Virus record (IMG/VR): IMGVR_UViG_3300033143_002012
Location: 1 to 21,762 of that record
DNA: 21,762 bases
Direction: 5' to 3' (one strand)
Source of the DNA: a virus
The position numbers were made by a program, and so were the translations under genes. Below the pieces are notes generated by a model. The model searched no databases, was not told the DNA's origin, and saw only the letters and a program-made list of their open reading frames with translations. This document shows, piece by piece, positions 1 to 9,068 of this stretch. Numbering within the stretch: the stretch's first letter is position 1; every line of letters starts with the position of its first letter.

Positions 1-2964
1 GGTTACTCCTAAGGTTGGGCTGCCCACGTACGTACCATTATTAACGCCGAGCTCGTCCACGACCACGGTGCCGGACAGTTCGCCCAGACGCCAGTAACCA
101 AGTGGGCTGAGGTACAGAACCTCACGTGCGTATGAGTCGTCCGCCAACAGAGCGAGCCCATACGCATGCAGCTTGCGGCCTTCGGCTGCGGAGAGCTCGT
201 GTTCGAACACAGCGACCTCGTCCAAGACGCCAGCCAGTGGTATGGTGCCTGAACCGGCATCGTTCGATGCGCCCAAGTTGAAGGAGGTTGGTATGGCGGG
301 CGAAGAAGAAAGAGTATCGGCACTGACCGTTGGTACTTGCTCGATGCCGTCTACATAAAAGTGGACGCCGCTGGCATTGGTCGAGCCATCATACGTGACC
401 ATTAAAAAGTGCGGGTTGCCGTCCCACACGTGGTCGGACGCAGTATAGAATATCTTCATCTCGTTGGAGGTAGTGGTTGTTCTCCAAATGAAGGCCATCT
501 GCGTGGTGTCGGTGTGGAACGTAAACCCCTTCGGTGTGCTCGCGTTGTACTTTGTGAGCAGCTGGCCATTAGAGTCCGAGCCGTCGTACCACATACAGAA
601 CGAGAATGGTAAGTTGTACTCGAAGTCCAGTACGTCGCCCATGTCAACATAGTCGTTTACACCATCAAACTGCACGGCTGTGTCTACTAGATCGACAGGT
701 ACCAGCGAAGTTTGTGCTAGCGTTGGGGTGTTAACGTACGTGCCGTCGTTGTTTCCCATCTCATCGGCTGCGTTGGTGCCAGAGCCTTCGCCCAAGCGCC
801 AATAACTCGTGGGGGCGAGCGCCATGACTTCGTACTCGTAGCCGCTCTTGTCCAAGCCTTTGTAGTACATGGCCGCAACGTCCTTCTGGTTAAGTTCATA
901 ACCGAAGATTGCTACTTCGTCTAAGGTGCCGTCGAGTGGTGTTGCTCCACCGTTGCGCATACATAGGTGCAGGCTTATTGCGCTAACTGTTGTGCTACTA
1001 GCTAACAAATCTCGCACGGTTGTCAGGGCTTCCGCCATTCCGTTTACGTAGATGCTTACTCCGCTGGCATTGCCCGATCCGTCATACGTGTATGTTACAA
1101 AGTACGTGCCACCGTCGTCGAACGTCGTAGCGGTTGTGTCCACCACCAAGTCTACCGTTGTAAGAGTGTTGGCCAACACAAAGCGCAACGCTCCGCTGGT
1201 TAGTGTGAGTTCGTACCCACGAAAGTTGCCCGTGCTCTCGCGCTTGCTGACCAAGATTTGGTTAGCGGTTGAGCTTGTGGTGAACCAAAAAGATATAGAG
1301 AACGGGTCGTCGTGGTCGAAGTCAAGTACGTCGCCCATAATGACATGCTCTGAAGAGGCAGAGACAAACGTTGCTGCTGTGTCCGCGTCGCCTGTAAGCA
1401 ACCCGGTGGCTCCCAAGGTGGGAGTGTTGGTGTATGTGCCGTCGTTGCGGAGCATCTCGTCTACTGCGTTTGTTCCAGATGCTTCGCCAAGACGCCAGTA
1501 ACCAAGCGGGCGCAAGCTCAGAACTTTGTTGCGGTAGTCGTCATCCAGTCCGGCGACGGGTGTGACATACACACCTGAGTCGTATAAGAACAGCGCCTCT
1601 GCTGCGGACAGCTCGTGCGCGAATACTGCTACGTCATCAATGGAGCCTTCCATGGGTAATATAGTCGCGGATTGCACGCCGATCTGGAAGTTCTCCGCGT
1701 GCACGGTAGTAGTGGTGAGTGTGTCCTGAGCGACCGTCTGTGCTTCCGCTACTCCGTCAACATATATGTTGACGCCGGACGCGTTGCCGCTTCCATCGTA
1801 TGTCGCGACCATAAAATGCCATGCATCATCATCAAAGCCTGTGGCGGTGGTCGCGGTGATAATTTCGTTGGAGGTTGTCACGCTAACCAGCTTGAAGTCG
1901 AGAGCACCGGTGCTTGATACTCCTATCTTGTACCCGCGAAAATTGGTTACTCCCTCCGTCTTACCCGCGATAATTTGAGTGGTGGCAGAACTTGTTTTGA
2001 ACCACGCGGCCAGTGTGAAAGGCTCGTTGTAATCAAAGTCCAGCACGTCGCCCATGTCTACGTGCTCGTCGGTGGCGCTGGCGAACGTAACGGCTGTGTC
2101 GGCGTCCTCAGATATTGCGCCGTCTACCGCGAGAGTGGGTGTGTTTGTATATGTGCCGTCGTTGGAACCAAGTTCGTCAACCGCGTTGGTGCCGGAGGCT
2201 TCGCCTAGCCGCCAGTAGCCTACGGGGAGGAGTCCGAGTACGTCCTGCGGGTAGCGGTCGAGTGCGCCCATACCCGTGTGGTACAAGCGTGCGACGTTCT
2301 TCGCGGTCAACTCTGCGTCGAAGATTGCTACTTCGTCGAGAGAGCCATCGAAGAAGATAGTATTGTCCTGCCTGCCGGAAATCTGAAGGTCTACAGAGGT
2401 TAGTGTGGTGGAGGATAACGTGTCCGACGTAATACTAAGCGCCTCGCTTACTCCGTCCACGTAGATGGTGATCCCTGCGGCGGTGGACGAACCGTCGTAT
2501 GTGATAACAGCGAAGTGCCAGTTGCCATCATCAAACCCAGTGGTGACAGTGTTAACGTTCACTTGGTTTGAGCCCGCTGTGTTCTGGAGGCTGAACTTTA
2601 CCTCACCAGTGGCAGTTACCCTGAAGTCATATCCAGCATAGTTACCTCCAGCACCGTCCATCTTGTTGACGAAGGCTTGTTCTGCCGCAGTGGTTGTCTT
2701 GAACCACACGGCAATAGAGAGCGTGTCTGTGCGTTCGAAGTCCAGTATGTCTCCAAAGGCAACGTGCTCAGAGCTGGCACTAGCAAATGTTGCGGCGTCA
2801 TCCAAGTCGTCGGTTAGTGCGCCGGTGACTCCAAGCGTCGGAGTGTTGGTGTATGTGCCGTCGTTGGTGCCGACCTCGTCAACTGCGTTGGTGCCGGATG
2901 CTTCGCCGAGACGCCAATAGCCCACAGGGGTGAGAGCTAGAACTTCCGTTTTATAATCAGACAT
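1..2964 (-). CDS. Giant tandem LamG-domain (concanavalin A-like) virion protein, C-terminus cut by window edge
   Basis: An open frame of 988 codons runs from ATG at 2964 to base 1 without a stop, so the gene continues outside the window. The protein is a series of about 235-residue modules, each opening with a (G/S)YWRLGE(x)SGT motif, starting near residues 15, 249, 488, 720 and 956. The modules share later motifs such as GDVLDF, WF.TS, TYDGSG.ASGV.IYV(D/N)G and LDEVA(I/V)F. This pattern matches the LamG_3 / concanavalin A-like lectin-glucanase fold, which usually binds glycans or other surfaces. Four modules are complete and a fifth begins. An AGGGAT ribosome binding site precedes the ATG, 9 bases after the stop of the upstream gene. 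Its place at the end of the tail module suggests a fibre or virion-surface adhesin recognising host carbohydrate; that role is inference. No signal peptide or catalytic motif was seen. Confidence 0.9.
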   Translation of the reverse strand, partial: MSDYKTEVLALTPVGYWRLGEASGTNAVDEVGTNDGTYTNTPTLGVTGALTDDLDDAATFASASSEHVAFGDILDFERTDTLSIAVWFKTTTAAEQAFVNKMDGAGGNYAGYDFRVTATGEVKFSLQNTAGSNQVNVNTVTTGFDDGNWHFAVITYDGSSTAAGITIYVDGVSEALSITSDTLSSTTLTSVDLQISGRQDNTIFFDGSLDEVAIFDAELTAKNVARLYHTGMGALDRYPQDVLGLLPVGYWRLGEASGTNAVDELGSNDGTYTNTPTLAVDGAISEDADTAVTFASATDEHVDMGDVLDFDYNEPFTLAAWFKTSSATTQIIAGKTEGVTNFRGYKIGVSSTGALDFKLVSVTTSNEIITATTATGFDDDAWHFMVATYDGSGNASGVNIYVDGVAEAQTVAQDTLTTTTVHAENFQIGVQSATILPMEGSIDDVAVFAHELSAAEALFLYDSGVYVTPVAGLDDDYRNKVLSLRPLGYWRLGEASGTNAVDEMLRNDGTYTNTPTLGATGLLTGDADTAATFVSASSEHVIMGDVLDFDHDDPFSISFWFTTSSTANQILVSKRESTGNFRGYELTLTSGALRFVLANTLTTVDLVVDTTATTFDDGGTYFVTYTYDGSGNASGVSIYVNGMAEALTTVRDLLASSTTVSAISLHLCMRNGGATPLDGTLDEVAIFGYELNQKDVAAMYYKGLDKSGYEYEVMALAPTSYWRLGEGSGTNAADEMGNNDGTYVNTPTLAQTSLVPVDLVDTAVQFDGVNDYVDMGDVLDFEYNLPFSFCMWYDGSDSNGQLLTKYNASTPKGFTFHTDTTQMAFIWRTTTTSNEMKIFYTASDHVWDGNPHFLMVTYDGSTNASGVHFYVDGIEQVPTVSADTLSSSPAIPTSFNLGASNDAGSGTIPLAGVLDEVAVFEHELSAAEGRKLHAYGLALLADDSYAREVLYLSPLGYWRLGELSGTVVVDELGVNNGTYVGSPTLGVT
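1..2964 (-). repeat. Tandem ~700-bp coding repeats (LamG modules)
   Basis: The YWRLGE-encoding segment recurs near 2912-2922, 2210-2220, 1493-1503, 797-807 and 89-99, giving periods of 702, 717, 696 and 708 bases. The repeats are clearly diverged at DNA level but keep near-identical stretches, for instance around the SGTNAVDE and NDGTYTNTPTL segments. They are in frame, so gain or loss of a whole module would keep the reading frame. Confidence 0.85.
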
Positions 2965-2973
2965 TTTTGATCC

Positions 2974-5343
2974 CTATAGGAAATATGGCATACCAGAGAA
3001 TAACACACCTGTCTTGGTGATATCATCTGGAAAGCCTGTGGCTGTGTGCTTTCTCGCTGTCATAGCGATTTCTGGCATAGAAAATATGTACTTACCTGAG
3101 AATGTATCAAACAATGATACCACGCTTTGGTACCCGTAGGAAGAGCTACTCTCCCTAAAGGGGCTGCTTTGGTTCACGATCTCGTCGTCTGAGAAGGCTA
3201 TGCTGCTGCCGTCGGGGAGCATAAGCCCGCCTACATAGGTCGTGTCGTCCTTTGTGTGCCCGGAGAGAATGGGTGCCGGGGCTCCGTTTGTGTATACCAC
3301 TCCGTCCAAGTCGCTGAAACAATCGTTCGCATCGTTGGGGGAGCAGGCTGTATGTATAGGGAAGAGCGTATCTGCGGTTGCGTTCCGTGCTAGGTAGTAG
3401 TTTGGTTGCGTGTCTGAGGAAGGCCAGCGATTGCCAATACGGCCAGTGGCCGCAGTTGTGCAGGCATTATACTCGCAGTCGTCGCTGCCTATAGACCCGT
3501 CGCCATACTGGCGTACCGGGGTGCCGTGCTCATAAATATACTCTGCGGCGAGCGAAAGACTACCGCTGGACAGCGTGGTTTGCAGGCTTTTGTAGTGGTA
3601 ATACCCCAAGCGCTCGAAGCTGGGGATTATCAGCACGCTCTCGGTCGCTCCGCCCCAGTTCCCGTGCTCAAGTTCCAAATACTGTGAGTCCATGTTCATC
3701 CCGGCGGGGCGGCTCGTGGTTGGGCCATAAGATATTTTCAGGTTGCTGGATGGGCCGAAATAAGTCGGTGGGGCCAGATCCTTAGCCGAGCTCCACGAGC
3801 CTCTGTACCCTAGGAAATTGTCGAAGCTGTCGGGAGTTGTTATAGAGGAGGTGAAGCCGTGTCTAGCGCCCATAGTTCCGGTGCCCGACTGGCCAGCGCC
3901 GCAGGCGGCGTAGTTGTAGTTCGTCGGGCTGATTGCGTTGGGTTCCCGGCACGCTATATACTCCGCCCACCCGAGCGCGAAACCAGAACCCCCGTTCTGG
4001 GTCTCGTAAGTCCCGGCGGTGTATGTGTACGATACGGTCTCCAGCGCTCCATTTAGGTTGTAGTATGTATAGATTGGTGCGGTGTAGCTGGAACTCGGCT
4101 GCGTGCCTTTGAACCCGTTCTCTCCTTTCCAGAAGTACACGGTTTCAAGGGTGCCATCGGAGTTTGGGAACTTCACGTGATCGAAGGCGCTGTCCATGAG
4201 GAACGGGGTATCCCCGGCCCCGCTAACAGATGCAGTGAATGCGGTGGGGTTGAGCGTCACCGTGAGCAGGTTGGACTTGTAGTTAGCGGCCAAGCCTCCG
4301 CCGCCCGGAGTGTTCCAAGCCATGCCGCAGAACACCGCGCTGGTGCCCGCTGGGTTGAACGACCAGCCGTAGTCGCCATATGCTCCGTACTCGGAAACCA
4401 CGGATAAGTACGCGGCAGCCGATAGTAACTCAAACGTTACCGTTGTGATTGCCGGCCTCTCTGCCTCTGGGAGCGCGTCCCATTCGGCCTTTGTATATAG
4501 TGGTTTGCTGCTGTCGAACGAAGTCTGCGTGGAGAACCACTCCTGCTCTGTTATCTCTGGAGGGATCTCCCCGGTCTTTAGCCGCTCGGCCTTCTCGAAC
4601 TTGGCGTCTGTGTAGTCCATCATTACCTGCATGACTATGCCGTTGGTCGCAGAGATCTGGTACAGCCATATACGCGTGACGTCATCGTCCAGCGCTTCGA
4701 GGTGTATGCCGTTCGAGTTGCTGGCGGTGTAGTTGAATTGCGGCAGGAGTCCATAACCAAGTTGCATCTGTACCAGCTCGCGCAGCTTCCCGGAATACTT
4801 GCCCGGGTGTATTGATGCGGCTGAGACTTGCTGCCCGGTGTCCTTGAACCAAGGTGCTTCTTCTCTGCCGTCATCGGGACCGACTCCGCCGGGGCTGTAG
4901 TCGTTGTACATCCACCTGTTGGGAGGCATGGGGTCTGACAGTTCTTCCGAGGCTCCATCGACTGACGCACCAAGACCAATGGGTGTTACAGAGTCGCTGT
5001 TGTAAAGCTCATAGTCCGATGGGAACCAGCGAAGGTAGTGCCCAATGCCGTGGGCTTGGACACGCGGCTCCCAGAATCCACTGTATATCTCTGCGGTGCC
5101 ACCCACCTCTTCCTCGCCCGGTTCAAAGGGCACGGTGATATCGACTATGTCGTAGCCGGGGAGGGAGGACAGCACGAACTTGATACCGTCGTACTGGAAG
5201 CGCTGAACGGGGTTTATATAGTTACCCAGCTCCTCGTTGCGGTGCTTCATGTTTGTCAGGAACTTGGTCGCGACCTTGCGCAACGGGGCTGTTGCGCCCG
5301 GGTGTCCGTTCGTCCTATAGAATGTGGGTTTCCATTTAGCCAT
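2974..5343 (-). CDS. Large unrecognised virion/tail protein (789 aa)
   Basis: I do not recognise a family. The 789-residue protein is rich in Gly, Ser, Thr and Tyr with long beta-type stretches and few charged helices, typical of tail-spike, fibre or baseplate-like virion proteins. The N-terminal 35 residues are basic (MAKWKPTFYRTN..., LRKVATKFLTNMKHR), and the C-terminal third has a cluster of Cys residues (SDDCEYNACTT, HTACSPNDANDC). No signal peptide or membrane segment is visible. The ATG overlaps the stop of the upstream gene by 8 bases and has no clear Shine-Dalgarno, so translation probably depends on coupling. It lies between a DUF4376-like fibre accessory gene and the LamG gene, so a structural tail role is likely, but this comes from position and composition only. 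Confidence 0.8.
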   Translation of the reverse strand: MAKWKPTFYRTNGHPGATAPLRKVATKFLTNMKHRNEELGNYINPVQRFQYDGIKFVLSSLPGYDIVDITVPFEPGEEEVGGTAEIYSGFWEPRVQAHGIGHYLRWFPSDYELYNSDSVTPIGLGASVDGASEELSDPMPPNRWMYNDYSPGGVGPDDGREEAPWFKDTGQQVSAASIHPGKYSGKLRELVQMQLGYGLLPQFNYTASNSNGIHLEALDDDVTRIWLYQISATNGIVMQVMMDYTDAKFEKAERLKTGEIPPEITEQEWFSTQTSFDSSKPLYTKAEWDALPEAERPAITTVTFELLSAAAYLSVVSEYGAYGDYGWSFNPAGTSAVFCGMAWNTPGGGGLAANYKSNLLTVTLNPTAFTASVSGAGDTPFLMDSAFDHVKFPNSDGTLETVYFWKGENGFKGTQPSSSYTAPIYTYYNLNGALETVSYTYTAGTYETQNGGSGFALGWAEYIACREPNAISPTNYNYAACGAGQSGTGTMGARHGFTSSITTPDSFDNFLGYRGSWSSAKDLAPPTYFGPSSNLKISYGPTTSRPAGMNMDSQYLELEHGNWGGATESVLIIPSFERLGYYHYKSLQTTLSSGSLSLAAEYIYEHGTPVRQYGDGSIGSDDCEYNACTTAATGRIGNRWPSSDTQPNYYLARNATADTLFPIHTACSPNDANDCFSDLDGVVYTNGAPAPILSGHTKDDTTYVGGLMLPDGSSIAFSDDEIVNQSSPFRESSSSYGYQSVVSLFDTFSGKYIFSMPEIAMTARKHTATGFPDDITKTGVLFSGMPYFL

Positions 5344-5956
5344 AGTAATCGGCGAGGTTGGTATCCAATAGGGCGATCAGCTGCGCGTCCGTGGCGCTCT
5401 GGATATCTTTCAGCCCAACGAACAACTTCTCGAGCTGCTGGTTGTGCGAGTTCACTGCATCCTTCATTAGCGATTTTAGCTTATTGTGCGGTACGGTTAC
5501 GCGCACGCACTCCCTGTCCAGCGTCTCGGCCATACAGGTGTAGTCCTCTTCGATTGCTAAGCAGTTCTGCCTGTGTATATGCTCGCACTGCTTGTTGGGG
5601 AACTTGTACGCTGTGCCCAGCACGGTGGAGTAGAATCCCATGACCGTGAAGAACTCGAACATTGCATACAGTTGCAGGGTGGCGTAGCGCGTGCCTCCCC
5701 GGTAAACTTTGTCGCCGAGCGGTACCTTCAATACTACGGAGTGCTCAGGGAGAAACAGCATGGTGAACTCGGCTCCCTCGCGTACGACTCCGTCGTCGCG
5801 CACCGGGTACCAGTTGTGCTTGGTTAGGTCTTTTCCTTTGAGGTGATGGAACCCTGCGACACTGCCCCAGTTCTGGGGCAGTGCCATCGGGCCTTCAAGA
5901 ATCTCGCCAGTCTTTGTGTTGACGTGGCAATACTCTGTCTGATGCTGTGCGGGCAT
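5336..5956 (-). CDS. DUF4376-like tail-fibre-associated protein
   Basis: The product has 206 residues. Residues 23-52 (ALPQNW..VAGFHHL..KDL..HNWYPV) resemble the N-terminal module common in phage tail-fibre assembly or accessory proteins. The C-terminal half (about 95-200) follows the layout I associate with DUF4376: a short beta segment with Cys residues, then a long helical segment (VTVPHNKLKSLMKDAVNSH) ending in SATDAQLIALL. Such proteins sit next to fibre genes and are thought to help fibre assembly or form part of the fibre. The upstream gene ends 11 bases before the ATG with tandem TAG TAA stops, and no good Shine-Dalgarno is seen, which fits re-initiation. The end overlaps the 789-residue gene by 8 bases. 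Family assignment is from remembered pattern, not alignment. Confidence 0.7.
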   Translation of the reverse strand: MPAQHQTEYCHVNTKTGEILEGPMALPQNWGSVAGFHHLKGKDLTKHNWYPVRDDGVVREGAEFTMLFLPEHSVVLKVPLGDKVYRGGTRYATLQLYAMFEFFTVMGFYSTVLGTAYKFPNKQCEHIHRQNCLAIEEDYTCMAETLDRECVRVTVPHNKLKSLMKDAVNSHNQQLEKLFVGLKDIQSATDAQLIALLDTNLADYYG

Positions 5957-5966
5957 CAGGGTATTA

Positions 5967-6569
5967 CTACGTGCTTGTGGCGTTGATGGTGTAAGTCACC
6001 AACAGCTCGTCAGAAGCAACGAGTGCGCGACTTGAACCAAACAGCGAACCAGCCAGCAACTTGCCAGCGGTGTCACCAAAAGCACTTGTCGAGATCAGCC
6101 ATGCGCCATAAATGGTCATGGTAACTGCGCTCGTATAAGACGCCTTGCTCGCTGAGTTGGTGGTGGACTCGGCAGTACTTTCCGCTTCCACATATGTCTC
6201 GCGAACGGTTTCTGAAACGTCAGAGCCAACGATCTCGGTGGTGGCAGACGATACCGTGGCACCCGTGGTTCCAGCAACAACGGCAACGTTCGCCTTGTGG
6301 ATACCGACGTACCAAGGATCAACCTGTGTCTCACCATGCAGAACCGCATTCAGAATGTGGTTCAAGCCTTCGTTGACGATGATGTTTGGGCCTTCCTCAT
6401 ATGGCGCGATGATGTCACCAAAACGGTTTCGCACCTCGGAACCGAAACGTCCACCGACGAGCAGCTTCTGTCTTGGCAGGTACAGCTCATTATCTTCGTT
6501 CATTTCGTACGCGCCATTGCGTACGTCCCGGGCAGCTTCCTTACGCTGCGATTCATTCAATCCGATCAT
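5967..6569 (-). CDS. Small virion structural protein of the 'NEGLNHILN' type
   Basis: The product has 200 residues. Residues about 60-95 (NIIVNEGLNHILNAVLHGET...WYVGIHKANVAV) match a motif I recognise from small phage structural or tail-associated proteins, followed by a Ser/Thr/Ala-rich segment (ESTAESTTNSASKA) and a beta-rich end (MTIYGAWLISTSAFGDTAGKLL...LLVTYTINATST). The family's exact function is not firmly known to me; a tail or virion decoration role is likely. The ATG has a GAGGT site 8 bases upstream and follows the stop of the neck-protein gene by 17 bases. It belongs to the same minus-strand run as the tail genes. Confidence 0.75.
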   Translation of the reverse strand: MIGLNESQRKEAARDVRNGAYEMNEDNELYLPRQKLLVGGRFGSEVRNRFGDIIAPYEEGPNIIVNEGLNHILNAVLHGETQVDPWYVGIHKANVAVVAGTTGATVSSATTEIVGSDVSETVRETYVEAESTAESTTNSASKASYTSAVTMTIYGAWLISTSAFGDTAGKLLAGSLFGSSRALVASDELLVTYTINATST

Positions 6570-6586
6570 AACAATTACCTCTTAGT

Positions 6587-7900
6587 TTAAGTTAATACAA
6601 CCCCGTTTCGGCGAACCTCAGCAGTTGCTGTGTCCACCGCACCAAACCCACTTCCGTCGCCCTTATTGGTTAAGGCTGTAATCAACTGTCTCGTGTCGCC
6701 CTCTTCCCGGAGGAAGGTGGCACCTTGTCCATATTCTGATACTGCGATCCTGTCCTCGGTTACGGGCTTGATCACGCCACCCGGGAACCCGAATACGGCT
6801 CCTGTGGTCGAGAACCAGTACGCCACATACTCTGGGACGTCCTCTGCGTCGGTCCCGGAGATCAGGTCGTTGTCTGACTTGAGCACCTTGGGCGGGACTG
6901 ACATGCCTGTACCTTCGACTGCCCCCTCATGATACACGACTGACTGGCTCATGTCTTTAGGATTCGTGCCTGCGAGGAAGTAAGTCTTCTCCCCGGCGAC
7001 CACAAAAAGCCCGTTCTCAACGGGTTGCACGATGTCGATCCGCGCTGCGAAGCGAAAGTATGTGTGCCGTGGGTCGAATAGACCGTATCGCAGGGACGGG
7101 GTAAAGATGAGGAGATCGCCAACAGCCATCCACATGCGGCCTTTGAAGTACCGTACGATGTGGCCTGCGGGAACCTCCTCCATAAACTGGGTCTCCAGCA
7201 TGCGGCTGAAGTTGATTGTGCTCTGTACCGTGGTGCTTACCGTGCCCATAGGGACGTTCTTTACCAGATACAGTACGTCGCCGTTTGCAGGGCTGACGTA
7301 GATATTGCAGGAATCCGCGCTGCTCTGCGGGATGTCCGAAATTAGAATGCCTCCACTCACGGAGAGTTCAAGCAAGGCTGCACGACCCGTACCTGATTCT
7401 TCACCGAGAGCAGAGACATAAGTTATAGCAACCTGATACGTTCCCGCATCGAGTCCACCAGCCGCTGTTACGGCTAGGTTAGGCTGCCCCACCGGAGCTT
7501 CCACGCCCCATTCAGCATTAACGGCGTCCTCTGTGATCACCCCCTTTTGGCTTCCATTTGCATAGTACACACGCCCGTCCACCTCCGCATAGCTGAGTCC
7601 TACGGAGGGGTCGAGCCCCGTTCTTACAGATGTAGCGGTGAAATTCGGTAACAACTGCTTGAGGGCAGTGCCCTCGCAGAAGAAAGTGTGCTGCTTGGTG
7701 CTGACGAGGCTGTGGATACCGGCCCCGGAGTAAACTGATGTGAAGCCCCTACGACGGCTGGGCTTGCCAGAATTGTTGATATCGACATTCAGTAGCTCAC
7801 GTGCTGAGCCATCGGGCATGTCTGTTTCCTTGGCCACGGTGTTCTTACCGAGTGGAAAGGTGAGTTCAACAAGATCCTTATCTGTGATTTGCTTGGTCAA
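6587..7900 (-). CDS. P22 gp10-like neck/tail hub protein (putative)
   Basis: The product has 437 residues and is almost entirely beta-strand with repeated blade-like units. The opening (SARELLNVDINNSGKPSRRRGFTSVYSG, with TKQHTFFCEG after it) resembles packaged-DNA-stabilisation or head-tail hub proteins of the P22 gp10 kind, which form beta-propellers beneath the adaptor. Later segments (YFKGRMWMAVGDLLIFTPSLRYGLFDPRHTY and VENGLFVVAGEKTYFLAGTNP, given here as key motifs) fit a propeller reporting a visual 'readout' pattern typical of that group. The start is TTG at 7900, overlapping the upstream stop as TTGA, with GGGGG about 9 bases ahead; the next Met is residue 28. Position after the adaptor and basic protein supports a head-tail connection role. 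The assignment is by pattern only. Confidence 0.7.
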   Translation of the reverse strand: MTKQITDKDLVELTFPLGKNTVAKETDMPDGSARELLNVDINNSGKPSRRRGFTSVYSGAGIHSLVSTKQHTFFCEGTALKQLLPNFTATSVRTGLDPSVGLSYAEVDGRVYYANGSQKGVITEDAVNAEWGVEAPVGQPNLAVTAAGGLDAGTYQVAITYVSALGEESGTGRAALLELSVSGGILISDIPQSSADSCNIYVSPANGDVLYLVKNVPMGTVSTTVQSTINFSRMLETQFMEEVPAGHIVRYFKGRMWMAVGDLLIFTPSLRYGLFDPRHTYFRFAARIDIVQPVENGLFVVAGEKTYFLAGTNPKDMSQSVVYHEGAVEGTGMSVPPKVLKSDNDLISGTDAEDVPEYVAYWFSTTGAVFGFPGGVIKPVTEDRIAVSEYGQGATFLREEGDTRQLITALTNKGDGSGFGAVDTATAEVRRNGVVLT

Positions 7901-8391
7901 TTTCGTACGCCCCCAGTGCTGCGGGTGAGGCCTCTCGCCATGCCGCTCGGAATGCGGCGTGCTTTACGACGACGCCGCTCCGCGAGGATGCGTTTGACCT
8001 CGGCTGGAGAATTCATCGGGGTGCCTCTTGTGGCGTCCCCAAGCTTGCCCGGCTGTAGGAGGGCTGAGGCCGCGAGGCCTACCGGCGATACCCGGAGTGC
8101 TTTGCCTATGCCGCCTGCTGCTCGTGAGACTGCCTGAGCTCGCTTAGGAGCTGCGCGGCGTGGTGCGGCTGCTGATGGTGTGCGCTTGGGGTTGACGCGC
8201 CTGTCACCAAAGCCCTGTGATGCCTGCACCCGTTTAGGGAAGCCCCGCCTGCGTTCGGCACCGGCAGCACCCGCACGGAACTCTGGGTCGCGGCTGACCA
8301 GTTGTTCGACACGTTTGAAATTCCTGTCGAACCGAGCTTTCGGGCCGAGCGTTCGTTCCAGTCCTCTCCCAAATGGTATTTTCTTGGCCAT
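7897..8391 (-). CDS. Arg-rich basic virion-module protein
   Basis: The 164-residue product has about 30 Arg and a dozen Lys against about ten acidic residues, giving a very high predicted pI. Basic patches include ERRRGFPKR, PRRAAPKRA and ERRRRKARR. A single short hydrophobic stretch lies near residues 93-112 (GGIGKAL..SPVGLAASALL). I do not recognise a family. A protein this basic within a head-tail module could bind packaged DNA or the terminase/portal end of the genome, or be an ejected internal protein; these are guesses. Its ATG overlaps the adaptor stop as TAATG and is preceded by GGGG. Its stop overlaps the TTG start of the neck gene. Confidence 0.75.
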   Translation of the reverse strand: MAKKIPFGRGLERTLGPKARFDRNFKRVEQLVSRDPEFRAGAAGAERRRGFPKRVQASQGFGDRRVNPKRTPSAAAPRRAAPKRAQAVSRAAGGIGKALRVSPVGLAASALLQPGKLGDATRGTPMNSPAEVKRILAERRRRKARRIPSGMARGLTRSTGGVRN

Positions 8392-9068
8392 TACAACCCC
8401 TTGTAAGCTACGACCTGCGGCCCTCGGTTGGCGCGCTTAAATTGTTTGTCAATCTTCGTTTTGGCCTGCTCCCACTTATCCTCGTAGTAAGCGGCCTTCT
8501 GCAAATTCTGTGAGTCCACGTCGTCCTTCATAAAGGCCAGATACTTGGCCTTGTGCAGAAGGTCACGCCTGTACTTGTTCGGTATCTCCATGGCATCAGC
8601 TACAGGGAGCCGGTACACATGCAACTCGATTGTCTCGATGCCGACGGGCTCAGGGACCAGCTTCACGTAGCCTACCTCGTAGTCCATCACGATGTAGTCC
8701 GGTTCACCCTGCATGCCTTCCCAGTCTGTGACAGTCAGCTCAAAGCTGGTCGGCTGGTAGCGGCGGAGCAACTCCTTCACGGAGACTGCTTCGAGGGTGC
8801 GGCCACCAGCAACTTTGCCTCGGCGCACCTTAGTAATGTCATCATCCAGCGCGTACAGGTCAGTGCCGTCTGCTGTGGTGAGATCGTACGAGGTAGCATC
8901 GAACAGGATGTCAACCTCTTCGCACAGCTCGCGCTGCGCTTCGGCCAGCCAGTCTTCGATCTCACTGTCCAGCCATAATGAATCGGAGTCATCCCCGCTG
9001 CCGGGGAGCTCCGGATCGCTCATATCAGAGCGAAATATTGCTACAAGATTTGTGGCGGTGAGAGCCAT
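8391..9068 (-). CDS. Head-tail adaptor protein (SU10/kuravirus-type, putative)
   Basis: The product has 225 residues with the layout of podoviral adaptors: an acidic helical N-terminus (SLWLDSEIEDWLAEAQRELCEE, residues about 30-50), a beta-rich middle (YALDDDITKVRRGKV; YVKLVPEP; IELHVYRLP), then a helical bundle (RDLLHKAKYLAFMKDD.DSQNLQKAAYYEDKW) and a basic tail. Adaptors dock beneath the portal ring and bridge to the tail. It follows portal, scaffold and capsid genes in the expected place. Start ATG overlaps the upstream stop as TAATG; no strong Shine-Dalgarno, so coupling is likely. Confidence 0.75.
   Translation of the reverse strand: MALTATNLVAIFRSDMSDPELPGSGDDSDSLWLDSEIEDWLAEAQRELCEEVDILFDATSYDLTTADGTDLYALDDDITKVRRGKVAGGRTLEAVSVKELLRRYQPTSFELTVTDWEGMQGEPDYIVMDYEVGYVKLVPEPVGIETIELHVYRLPVADAMEIPNKYRRDLLHKAKYLAFMKDDVDSQNLQKAAYYEDKWEQAKTKIDKQFKRANRGPQVVAYKGL

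Noticed and set aside
2962-2985. T7-like promoter from CTATAGGGATCAA, also seen on the plus strand near 21269
   Set aside because: Only the TATAGGGA end matches T7; upstream bases do not, and a 13-base match shared by two places in 21.7 kb on two strands is expected by chance.
5038-5643. 201-codon plus-strand frame
   Set aside because: It crosses two well-supported minus-strand genes in antisense and its product is Arg/Cys-rich without a ribosome binding site.
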